Of a stretch of 64,000 bases of DNA, positions 1 through 9,681 are shown piece after piece. The notes under the pieces were generated by a model, which saw only the letters and a program-made list of their open reading frames with translations, had not been told where the DNA came from and searched no databases. The translations under genes and the position numbers were made by a program. Every line of letters starts with the position of its first letter. The first letter of the stretch is position 1. Origin of the DNA: Asparagopsis taxiformis (lineage: Eukaryota > Rhodophyta > Florideophyceae > Bonnemaisoniales > Bonnemaisoniaceae); contig JALQPE010001902.1 of assembly GCA_030407315.1 (NCBI GenBank), positions 1 to 64,000 of the forward strand, written 5' to 3'.

Positions 1-589
1 TGGTGTTTGACTGTATTGTTAGAACGGTAGAAGGTAGATGGTTAGCGAGTAGACACGAGCGTCACGACGCAACAATCCACGCGAGGATTACGTTAGCAAA
101 CGACCGGTGGTACGTCACCGGAGGCGCTCTCAACCAAGCCCGGAGGCACTACACGCAATCAGCCTTACGTGCGGCGATGGGTGGGGGAGTACGCAGCTCG
201 ACGGAGACGAAGCCTCGTTAGGCAAGAACGTAAACGTAAAACGTAGAAGTCAGTCGTTAGACTAGAGCCGTTGCTCGATCGTTGTCTTGTCCCTTCTCCT
301 CCCGGCACGATGCCAATACCTATATATAGCCACGATGGCATCGCTTTACAGTGTAAAACACTTACTCGTAACGTCCCCGAATGGGAAAGGACCTTGTGGG
401 TCACACGTAGGGACCCGTTGGTCCGCTGGCCGTTGCCAATACGTTCGTTGCACACGTGTGCCGGTTTGCGCTGCGCGCATGCGCCAGCAATGTTCGTGCA
501 TTGCTGTCGCCGGTCGTATCGGCTCGAAATTCGAATTCGCGGAAAAAAAACGTAAATATTTGCAATTCGGAATTGCCACGTATACTACA
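1..589 (-). repeat. 3' LTR of older Ty3/gypsy element
   Basis: Read on the minus strand this LTR begins TGTAGTATACG and ends CAAACACCA at base 1, giving the TG...CA ends expected of an LTR. It is an inverted, diverged copy of the LTR at 6486-7062. A TATA-like run (TATATATA) lies near 317-326. The window starts exactly at its outer end, so any target-site duplication is not visible. It is the 3' LTR of the minus-strand element because the chromodomain fragment at 5900-6485 lies upstream of it in that orientation. Confidence 0.85.
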
Positions 590-603
590 CAGCCCCACCC
601 CAC
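590..603 (-). promoter_or_regulatory. Polypurine tract next to 3' LTR
   Basis: On the minus strand the bases immediately before the LTR read GTGGGGTGGGGCTG, a purine-rich tract in the position where plus-strand DNA synthesis of LTR retrotransposons is primed. Its place confirms both the LTR boundary and the minus orientation of the older element. Confidence 0.7.
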
Positions 604-964
604 ACGTGGACGTCCCGGCCACGCGAGGCCCGTCAGGACGCGCCTGAGACACGGGGCCGTGGCGCCTTTTCGGGTACAACTGCGGACGTGGCAGTTGTCC
701 CGAAAACTCGTTGAAACGTACATGGCCGGTGGGCTGACGAATCGCCACGGCCCGGAGCGCGCGCGTGCGCTCCGCGCTCTTTCGTAATCATCGCGCCCGC
801 CCGTTGGCGTCGTACGTCAATGCCTCGCTTAGGCGTTTTCCCTGCAACGGATGCAGTGTCCAATTCCACCCACGCGGGTGTGCTCAATTCAGCGCGATAC
901 GAGCGCAGGCCGCGGCCTTTTCGTGAATCTGCCAGCGGGCATTACGACAACGGTCGTCCGAAGG

Positions 965-973
965 TTATTTAAG
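965..973 (+). promoter_or_regulatory. Possible TATA box for antisense ORF
   Basis: TTATTTAAG about 210 bases before the ATG at 1177. It is the only TATA-like element I see between the LTR and the antisense ORF, so it could drive a transcript opposite to the retrotransposon. Position and composition are the only support. Confidence 0.25.
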
Positions 974-1176
974 CGGCGGCTTAACGTGATAGCGATCGTC
1001 GCTCACCCTTCCTCTCACCATCGTCATCCAGGCCGTTGCCTTTCGTTCTCCCTTACCTCTTTCCCCGCTGGGTACTACTTCTCCGTTCCTTTCGTTCTCT
1101 GTTTCATCTAGCCCGCGTGGCTCTCGTTGTCGTGCTCGTTGCACTCGTCGTAATTATCGTGTACAGCGTAACCACG

Positions 1177-3405
1177 ATGGTTACGACTCGTAGTACCGAT
1201 GCTAACACCCCGCGGCCCGCCGGCTCTGCTGGAGGTGGAGCGAGGAACCCTTCGCAGGGCGCTCCCTCCCTCGTCGGGGCCGGTGCGCCGCCAGCGACGG
1301 AAGCGTCCGTCGCGCCCGCCCCATCCGTGAGGGCGGGAGAAGCCGTTGCTCCCCAGGCCGTCACCTCTTCGTCTCGCCCCATGGCTCCGTCTCGCCTGGA
1401 GGCTTCCGTGACGCCTGCCGAGGCTGCTAGGGCCGTCGCCCCACGTGATGATGACGCAACGGCGTCCGACTCGGGGAATTCGTCACCTGTCATTCCGGAT
1501 GCCGCGGCCCCGTCGACGGGTGTAGCCGCGATGGCAGCGGCCGCTCGTTCGCGTCGTGCTGTGGCGGCGGCCCGCACGGGCGTGCCTCGTCGTGATGGCT
1601 CGCCGCGTTCTCCTCGCCAGGACCCCTCGCCGGAGGGTGGTGACCCCGTTGGGACGGTCGTCACCGCCTCACGTGGCGGTGCGGCGCTAAACGTAGGCGT
1701 CCTGGCCCACGCGTGGGCTGCGTTGCCTCGCGTGGGGATCACGGATGACGATCTCGCCACGTTGGCCAGAGATCGTCTGGACGCCCGCGCGGTCGTCGAC
1801 TATATGCGTTCCGCCGAGGATACGTGGGGGCGGGCAGCCGGGCGTCGTTTCGCCAACGGGCCACCGGGATCGGAACGTTACCAGATCCCGGCGTCGATAC
1901 GTTGCGACCGCTCGTGGTTGCGTGACGTCAACGACGCGATCTACGTCGATCGTATGGACGCCTTCCTGTGGAAGGGGACGCCCGAGGAACCGCCGTTCAT
2001 CTCGGTGGCGTCCGTATTCGTATGTCCGCGGACACTTTCCGAACGGCAACGTGCCGAATGGAAGACTGCTCTTTCGTTGAGCGTCATCTCCAAAAGTGTC
2101 GTGTCGTACGACGACCACTTCGCGCTCCGTCACGTGAACGCAGACGACTACCGCGTGTCGCACGCGTCAGCTCCGTGGGTCGTCCCGAGCGAGCTCTACT
2201 TCCCGCCGTTGCCGGAAGTAGTAGAGGAGTTTCCGTACCCCCGTGGGGTCGTCCACGTTGTTACCACGCGTGGTACATTATTTCACCGATGCCGTGAAGG
2301 ACGCGCCTGCCCCCGTGAAGGAACGTTTCCTCATGGCCGTGGATATCGAACACGCAGCGATGCTCGCATGCTCGCTGTTCGTGGAACGTCGTGTGTTCGG
2401 GCGCGCATGCCTACTGCCGGAGTCCACGTTGGACTTCCTGGCCGACTACGAGATGCTTCGTGCAATCCCGGTGGACGGTTCCGACACGTTTGTCTCCGTT
2501 ACCAGCGCGTTGGCTGAGGCTCGCGGCGCCCTTGCGTTGGGGCCGGAGTATCGCGGTTGTACGCCCGGATTACGCGACCGGGACAACCAAGAGTTCGTCA
2601 GGTACGAAGTGATGGGGCTTACGTGCCGCGGGTCGCTTCCCGTTCCGAACGCCGTCGTGGCAATCGTGCCGGTTATTTCGGCGGCCTCGGGGGCAACGAG
2701 CGCCCCCGAGGGACGCGTTCTGGCCGTCGTGGCCATCAAAACGAAGCGCCGCGTGCGCCGGATCCTCGAGAGGTCGTGCCACGCGAGGCTACGGAAGGGG
2801 GCAACGTTGCCCACGTCAGTCGTCCGGATGTGGCCACGCCGGCCGAACGCGCGCCACGCTTCGTTAGCCTGGACGACCGCGTCTCCGATGAGGATGCCCG
2901 TCGGCTTCTCGGTACGTCGATGGCCGCTCCGCCTCGTGCGGACGGCTGGGTTATTCGTTCCCTCATCTCGTCCGTGGCTCGCGCAGCCGAAGAGTTCAGG
3001 GCCCAGACGTTGGACCTGACTGCCCGCTTGGCAACGGAACGCGCGATTTCCGAGCGTCTCGCCGCGGCGACTCGTAGTTACGCGCCGCCCGTTGGCGTTC
3101 GTAATGAACCTTACGGTTATGCGAGTGGCGGCGGCTTCGGCGACCCCGTCGGGTATGGTCACGCAGCGGCGTACCTGCCACGCGACCCCGCTTCGGCGCG
3201 CCCTTCGGATACGCGCAGTCACGGGACTGCGGATCCTTACGCTAGGGATCCCGCGTCGCGTCGCGAGCGAGCCCCCGTGGTCACGCAGACCGTCGATCCG
3301 TATGCGCCGGGCTTCGTTCAGCCCAGTCGCAGCCGCAGCCACGATAGCCGCGGCGAAGGCCCTGGTCCGTATGACCCTGCGGGCAAGCGTTCTCGTCGCT
3401 ACTAG
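1177..3405 (+). pseudogene. Unrecognised long ORF antisense to older gypsy element
   Basis: Starts at an ATG (MVTTRSTD) and runs in one frame to about 2265, then continues in a second frame to about 2715 and in a third to the stop at 3405, about 740 codons in all. The N-terminal ~180 residues are Ala/Pro/Ser/Arg-rich and low complexity. A more ordered middle part is rich in Trp, Tyr and hydrophobic residues, and the C-terminus is Arg/Ser/Tyr-rich (ending KRSRRY). I see no zinc knuckle, protease or polymerase motif and do not recognise a family. It lies between the chromodomain and 3' LTR on the opposite strand, the place of the antisense gene in Grande-like elements. The two frame changes could be decay, sequencing errors or short introns; I saw no convincing intron borders. 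Confidence 0.45.
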
Positions 3406-3778
3406 GTCGTTCCTAGGTTAGTTCGTAGGCCACGTCGGCTCCAGCATCGTGTTACTTCGTAAACTTCGTCTTGTTTCTTTGCGTAATCGCATGGCTCCGT
3501 TGAGCTTCGTAATTTGCGTTTGGCAGGTCGTCTGCAGCGGGGGAGGGGTTAGCGTTAAGCCCCTCCCCACAATTTTTTGTTGTGGCGTCTACCCCGTCGG
3601 GTGTCGTAAGGCTTACGTAGCCCGTGCTTCGAGTTCGCGGCGGCGCGTGCCCGTTGGCAGGTTCATAACACACGCAATTATTCGGCAAAGCGGCGGCGCG
3701 TAGCGGCGGCTTTTCACTGCGAGTGGTACGTTAACCTCGATCATAGAGCCCGTTGGCGTGCGTATCATTTAGTAACTA

Positions 3779-4460
3779 ACTCGGAAATCGTTTCCGCCGT
3801 CGTTTCTCGTCCGGATAACCCCGTCGGGTGTCGAATTTCGTTGAGCGTTCGAGCTCTTTGGCACGTAGCACGTCGGTGCCAATTTTAATTTGCTCCGATG
3901 AGCTGGACGGAAAATTCGCTAAGCGTCAGGCCGACTCGCGCGTGAGTTGGCTTGACGTTTCACGCCGTTGCGTGTACGCAGCAATTCGTCGCAGTACGTT
4001 GCGGTTCCGTTAACGACGTGGTTGCCGGCGGGCTTGGCTTTTCGTATAGCCGTTGACGTAAGTAGCGCCGTCGCGCTTCACGTTCCCGCGGCTTCACGTT
4101 GGCCAGTGGCGTTATCATTTTGTAACTATCTCGGAATTCGTTTCCGCCGTCGTTCCTCGTGCGGATAACCCCGTCGGGTGTCGAATTCCGTTGAGCATTC
4201 GAGCTCTCTGGCACGTAGCACGTCGGTGCCAATTTTAATTTGCTCCGATGAGCTGGACGGAAAATTCGCTAAGCGTCAGGCCGACTCGCGCGTGAGTTGG
4301 ATTGACGTTTCACGCCGTTGCGTGTACGCGGCAGTGCGTCGTGGCGCGTCGCGGTTCCGTTGACAACGTCTTTGCCGGCGGGCTTGGCTTTTCGTATAGC
4401 CGTTAACACCGTTAGCGCCGTCGCGCTCACGTTCCCGCGGCTTCACGTTAGCCGGTGGCG
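3779..4460. repeat. Tandem duplication, 350-bp unit, two copies
   Basis: A segment starting CTCGGAAATCGTTTCCGCC at 3780 recurs at 4130 with few changes. Both copies contain the same block from CCCCGTCGGGTGTCGAAT through CCGGCGGGCTTGGC. The duplication is inside the non-coding part of the older gypsy element. The rest of 3406-5899 has no gene I can support and is rich in CGTT and ACGT. Confidence 0.85.
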
Positions 4461-5899
4461 CACTCGTTGCGCTAGTCCGCTTCGCGTGGTGGCGTCGTTC
4501 GCCGCGGCGTCCGAGGAGCGTTTCGTTAGCTCATCCGTTATGTGGTGCGACGTGCACCTGGGCATACGTAATGCTCGCCGTTACGCCGTTGCGTAATTTC
4601 GTTTATTCGACTTGCGAACCCGACGGGGACGCGATTGACGAAGTCGTTTCGCATTCCCGCGGGCGTTTGAGGCTGTTACGTGAGCCAGTTTTTCGTCGGC
4701 TCGTCGCCTTCGGCTGTGCCGTTTTACGTTGGCTACCAGCTTGTACGCCGTCGCGTATTCGTATTTTCGTTTCGCGGGGTCGACCCGTTGAGGTACGTCG
4801 TTATCGTTACGACGTCCGCGTACCTCGCTCGTCTCCTGACCGACGTGGCCGGTGGCGCGTGCGCCTTCGAATGCGTACGAGGTTGCAGCTTCGTTAGCTT
4901 TTACGGTTATGACGCGGACGTGTGCGTCTTCGTCTTCGTGACCGTACGTGGTCAACCCCTTTCGGGTTTGCTCGTGCGTTTCGACTAGCCGCGGGCTTTT
5001 CGCTTTCGCGTGTCATTCGTTATGCCCGCGTGGCAGGACACCGTTGTGTCGTTCCGTGGTTGCCGTACGTGGCTGCCGTGTTCGGCATCGTGCCACACGA
5101 TGGCGATACGGTTCGCCGTCCGTTGTCGCGGCCTCGTTGGCTCGTCGTTCGCACGCTTTATTCGCGCGCTTCGTGCGCTGAGACCCGTTGGTCTAATTCG
5201 TCGGCTAACGTATAGCTTCGTTCCGCTTCGTGCGTGGAGTTTCGTAGTGAGGCCGTTGCCATCTTCGTTGGGGACGCGTCCGTCCTACGTCGTTTCTCCG
5301 CCTTCCGGCATCACGTTGCCGTTAGCTCGCGAGCTGTTTGGCGTTGACCTCGTTGGTCGATGCGACTCGTTGTCAGCGGCTGTCCACGGGGACGTAAGAT
5401 GGCTCACGTGACATGCCAAAATTACGAAATTTTCGGGGCACGCGTGTCCCGAGATTTGGCCGGATTAGCGCACTGTAATCGGCCCGATTTTTCGTACCGT
5501 GCGTCCATGGCCCGCTGGCCCAAGTATAATTTTTCGCGCGAAAAATCTGACGTGTTGTCCGTCCGTGGCCCGTGGTGTCGTCACCTTTGCCCGTGGGGCG
5601 GTCAACACTGTCGAGCCAGTCGTGGCTCTTCACATCGTGTGAATCGTCCGCGCGTGGACTCGTGTCCAATCTTTCGTTGGCGCTCGTGCCTCCACCAACG
5701 TATGGTGTCGAAAACGAAAAGAGCGACGGCTCTAGCACGCATCGCGCCCCCCCAACGCAAGGGTGGACGTCCCGGCCACTCGTTGTGCCTCGCTTCCCGT
5801 TCGTGCGGCTCGTCGCCTTCGTTTGTTGCATCGTGCAACGTCGCGCACGCGTGCGCTTAACCCGACGCTCGTGTGCGTTTCGGGGGCCGTCGTGGCCTT

Positions 5900-6485
5900 T
5901 CACGTTGTTGCTCGTCGCACGCGTGCGAAGTATCGAGAGACGCTCTCCTCAGATACGTTCCGGCGGGGCTCCCACGTAGGGGTACGATACCCGACCCACT
6001 TCACGAGGAAGTCTAGGGTGCCGTCATCGTTTACGCGATGGTTTAGTAGGTCGTCTACTACATACGCCGGACCATCGCGGTTCTTGTCGAGGTCTGCCTC
6101 GGTGGCATCGTATGGCTCCGGCGGGGGCGCGTTCGCCGGCGTTGGCGCGTACGCAACGCGGTCCGAGTTGACACGTTCAACTACGTCTCCTCGTTGGATG
6201 ACGAACGTTCGTACGTCGTTACGTAGTACGCGGAACGGTCCCAACGCGTGGTTGCCGAGCTTCGTGCCCTTCGTGGTCCCGTCCGTCGGGTCGATGAATA
6301 CGTATTCTCCGCGCGGATGTTTCGATCGAGACACGGACTCGCTTGTCGAAATTCGTTTGTAACGTGCCTGCGCGGCCTTCAGCGTTCGATACGCGTTATC
6401 CATCGTTGTGGCGAGCTCACGAACGTAAGTGGCTCGCCCTCCCCCGTCGGGTAGTTCGCGGTTCGTTTACCGACGTGTGTAGCGC
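5900..6485 (-). pseudogene. Integrase C-terminus and chromodomain, truncated
   Basis: Minus-strand reading matches the pol end of the element at 13590-14012: the integrase tail with a GPY/F-like module (LGNHALGPFRVLRND), then a Pro/Ala linker, then a chromodomain with YVVDDLLNHR, FLVKWVGY and TWEPRRN, the usual aromatic-cage and WEP motifs. It ends at a stop near 5900. The 5' end is cut at 6485 by the younger retrotransposon, so no catalytic triad is present. It shows what the younger copy has lost: its own chromodomain is replaced after the residues NRDG. Confidence 0.85.
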
Positions 6486-7062
6486 TGTAGTATACGTGGC
6501 AATTCCGAAATTGCAAATATTTACGTTTTCCGCGGAATTCGAATTTCGCCGGATACGACCGGCGACAGCAATGAACGAACATTGCTGGCGCATGCGCGCG
6601 CGCAACCTGCACACGTGTGCAACGAACGTATTGGCAACGGCCAACGGACCAACGGGTCCCTACGTGTGACCCACAAGGTCCCTTCCCATTCGGGGACGTT
6701 ACGAGCAGTGTTTACACTGTAAAGCGATGCCATCGTGGCCATATAGGTATTGGCATCGTGCCGGGAGGGAAAGGGGACAAGACAACGATCGAGCAACGGC
6801 TCTAGTCTACGACTGACTTCTACGTTTACGTTTACGTTTGGCCTAACGAGGCTTCGTCTCCGTCGAGCTGCGTACTCCCTACCCATCGCCGCACGTAAGG
6901 CTGATTGCGTGTAGTGCCTCCGGGCTTGGTCGAGAGCGCCTCCGGTGACGTACCACCTCGTGTGCTAACGTAATCCTCGCGTGGATTGTTGCGTCGTGAC
7001 GCTCGTGTCTACTCGCTAACCACTCTACCTTCTACCGTTCTAACAATACAGTCAAACACCAG
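6486..7062 (+). repeat. 5' LTR of younger Ty3/gypsy element
   Basis: Begins TGTAGTATACG and ends CAAACACCA. It is the inverted counterpart of the LTR at 1-589 with scattered differences, showing that the two elements are separate insertions of one family. A TATA-like CATATAGG lies near 6738-6746. The left flank is GTAGCGC from the interrupted integrase gene; the matching right flank is lost. Confidence 0.85.
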
Positions 7063-7067
7063 CGGGT

Positions 7068-7080
7068 GGACTGCTCGTTT
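7068..7080 (+). promoter_or_regulatory. Candidate primer binding site
   Basis: TGGACTGCTCG begins six bases after the LTR end. TGG is the complement of a tRNA 3' CCA, so this is where a tRNA primer could pair, but I could not assign the tRNA and the spacing is slightly large. The rest of 7063-7252 is untranslated leader. Confidence 0.3.
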
Positions 7081-7252
7081 CGTTTCGTAAGGACAGCGTG
7101 TCCACTGGCTCGTACCAGCTACTACGTCTAACGAACTATCGTTCCACACTGGTCTCTCGACCTAGAAGTTGCTACGAGCATAACGACAACCAACGAGGTT
7201 GAGCTCTTTTACGTTAACGAAAAGCTACGTGCTACGCTACAGACGACGGTCT

Positions 7253-9657
7253 ATGAATTACGCTGTGTCGAATTCCAGCGCGTCGCCCAGGCAACCGTTG
7301 CCAACGTCAGCGGACGCCGAAGCCGACGTGGCCTTGTCAGCAGAAGCGATCTTCGCGACTGATCGATCTATCCCGCCGGATATCGAGGCGATCGGCCAGC
7401 TACCACGTACGGTAAGCCCGTTTGAGTCCGTGAGTATGGACCCCGCAACGCGCGGTCAGCTCAACGAAGGGAACGTGACTCCCACGGCACTACGTGTAGT
7501 GTACGAAGACCTTCGAGGTCACATCGAAAGGGCGAGCGACGCGGCCGTCGACGAAGCCGTAAGGCAGAGACTCGGAGTCTCGGAGCGCGAAGCTCGTGCG
7601 TTACGTGAACGCTCAGCGACCCTCGAACGGGAAAACGAAGATTACGAAACCGCCTCTCCGCCGTGGAGGGAAGACTCGACTCGTTTGTCGTAGTATTCAA
7701 CGAAATCGTCGCCGGACGTTCCGCTCCGCCGAGCGGAAGCGATCCGAATTACGAACAAGGCTCGCGCGCCTATAACTCGCAATCCTCCCCGGCCGTTCCG
7801 GGAGGATACCCACCAACACCCGGTCCGACGACCCCGACAACGTACGGAAGGGGGGCGACAGTGCAACGAGCCATCGCCAACCCCAACGAGACGCCACGAA
7901 GGCAATTACGTTTTAACGATACGCCAGACCACGCGCGGTCGGCGGACGCAGCACGAGCTGCGCAATTCGATACGAGAGCTCCCCCGCCACGTGAGACGTA
8001 CATTCCGTGGCTGGGTACGTTCGGCACGACGGACACGCGAGTCCACGAAAACGAACGTGCCGACGCGGTACGCTTACCAGGGAACGCCCTCGGACCCGTT
8101 TGCCACGCGTTGGCAGAGCACACGACAATGCTCGACGCATTTGCGAACGTGGTGTCGTACCGCATGTACCGACTTAACGATGTACGTGAACATCTCTACG
8201 TGAACGAGAGTCAAAGCGTACATAAGCTCAAACGTGAGCTGGAGGGACTTTTCCCTACGTTAAAGCCGTTCTCCGGCCGGAATCCGATTACGTTACTCGG
8301 ATTCCTCGCCCAAATACGTGATGGGTTCAGCACACTCGGAGTGTGCGAGGGAGTGGCAGTACGTGCGCTGCACTTCTTCCTCGACGGGGACGCCCGACGG
8401 TTCTACGATTCCCAGTGTACGACTGGCGTGATCACGACTGATCCGACGAAGAGGTTCTCGTGGCCTCACGTAATCAACGCGTTGATCAAACGATACCTGC
8501 AAGACGACGTGCTGCAGGAGGCCTACGAAAAGGTCACGATGATCACGCAGAGTCCTAACGAGGACGAGAATCAGTACGCTGATAGACTCGACACCGCCAC
8601 GCGGGCGTGTAACTACGTGTTTACGGATCGACTCCTCGTTCACCACTACGTGCGTGGTTTGCTGCCCTCGACGCGGGCAGCCGTGACGGAACGACTCCGG
8701 TCACTCCCCGAACGAGAGAGGAACGACCTCACCGTTGTGAGACGATTGGCGACGGCCGAAGGAACGACCTTCCGTGCACGTACGGCAGCTGTCGCGTCAG
8801 CCGCGAAACCGAAAGTGCGGTTTCCGGTGAAGCCTACGTTGGCTATTTCCGACCACGAGTCGAGGAAGTTCGCGGACTACGATGAGTCCGCGTACTTACG
8901 TAATGAACGGGCTAGCGAGCCCAGTTACCACGATGGTAACCCGAACATCCCCGCGAGGGACGACGACGACGTGTCGCTCGCTGCGGTTCACGTTGCCGAG
9001 AATTTGGAGGCGATCCTCTTCACGAACGGGCCGCCGCCCAACGATACGAAAACGGCAAACGAAAAGCCGGACGAGCTCGAAGCTCGATTGAACCGTCCAT
9101 GCGAGGACGTGCCGAAGCTCACGAGCGAGCAGACGCAATTGGCGCACTCCGTAATCCCGAATGATTACTGGACGCTGTCGTGTTGGTCATGCCGCGAAGA
9201 TGGCCACTCGACGTTTACGTGTCCGCGTCTGACGCCAGATCAACGGATCTTTTTCGCGTACAAGTACTACCTCTTCCACGTGAAGAGCAACCCACGTCAG
9301 GCTGAGTACTTCCGCCAACGAATGGCCAAGCGTCACCAGGAACGACCTGATGAGCGAGGGAACGTGACCCCGCGGAGGTACGGCACGCCGCCTACGATAC
9401 TCCGAAACCCCAATCGTGACGGGGGAAGGCCCTTCGACAGGCGCCGCGGCGACTTTCGTAATGACCGACGTGACCCCCGCCCGTGGGCGAACGAACGAAA
9501 TGGCCAGCGTAATGGCCGCAGCGGAGTCTACGTGACGACCTCCGCTGACGAAACACCACTCGAGGTGGAAACGAGTCACGATGACGAACGAGCTTCGTGG
9601 GCTCACGACGACGACGTGTCGAACGGCCCCGCGCCGGGAAACGACCAGGCGATGTAG
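7253..9657 (+). CDS. gag: Gag polyprotein (broken near 7650)
   Basis: Structural protein of the retrotransposon, expected to form the cytoplasmic particle and bind RNA. The ATG at 7253 opens a frame with a coiled-coil-like segment (around VSEREARALRER) that passes to the next frame near 7640-7660, where the coiled coil continues (RLSAVEGRLDSF). The main frame then runs to 9657 and includes a gag core of the Ty3/gypsy type (around FPTLKPFSGRNPITLLGFL). A single zinc knuckle CWSCREDGHSTFTC (C-x2-C-x4-H-x4-C) lies at about 9181-9222, followed by an Arg/Asn/Gly-rich tail. The early frame change is probably an indel that breaks gag; I see no recoding signal there, unlike at the gag end. The terminal 22 bases are the -1 frameshift site feeding pol. 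Confidence 0.82.
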
Positions 9658-9681
9658 GTCACGAGCCACCCACATCGCCTG
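9636..9681 (+). promoter_or_regulatory. -1 ribosomal frameshift signal, gag-pol
   Basis: The heptamer GGGAAAC (9636-9642) is in the gag frame as G GGA AAC, the X XXY YYZ pattern. Three bases later CAGGCGATGT (9646-9655) pairs perfectly with ACATCGCCTG (9672-9681), a 10-bp stem with a 16-base loop that also contains the gag stop at 9655-9657. The pol frame is exactly -1 relative to gag. GGGAAAC is an established functional slippery site in retroviral gag-pro junctions. The spacer is shorter than usual, but the first pairs could be open at the ribosome entry. Confidence 0.85.

Larger units (their letters stand above)
1..6485 (-). mobile_element. Older Ty3/gypsy chromovirus, 3' part, interrupted
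   Basis: Minus-strand retrotransposon remnant made of the integrase end and chromodomain (5900-6485), about 5.3 kb of downstream sequence with an antisense ORF, a polypurine tract and the 3' LTR. Its upstream pol, gag and 5' LTR are absent because a younger relative (from 6486) inserted inside the integrase coding sequence just after GTAGCGC. The long stretch between chromodomain and 3' LTR is unusual for a simple chromovirus and resembles plant gypsy elements such as Grande, which carry an extra antisense gene there. Confidence 0.8.
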
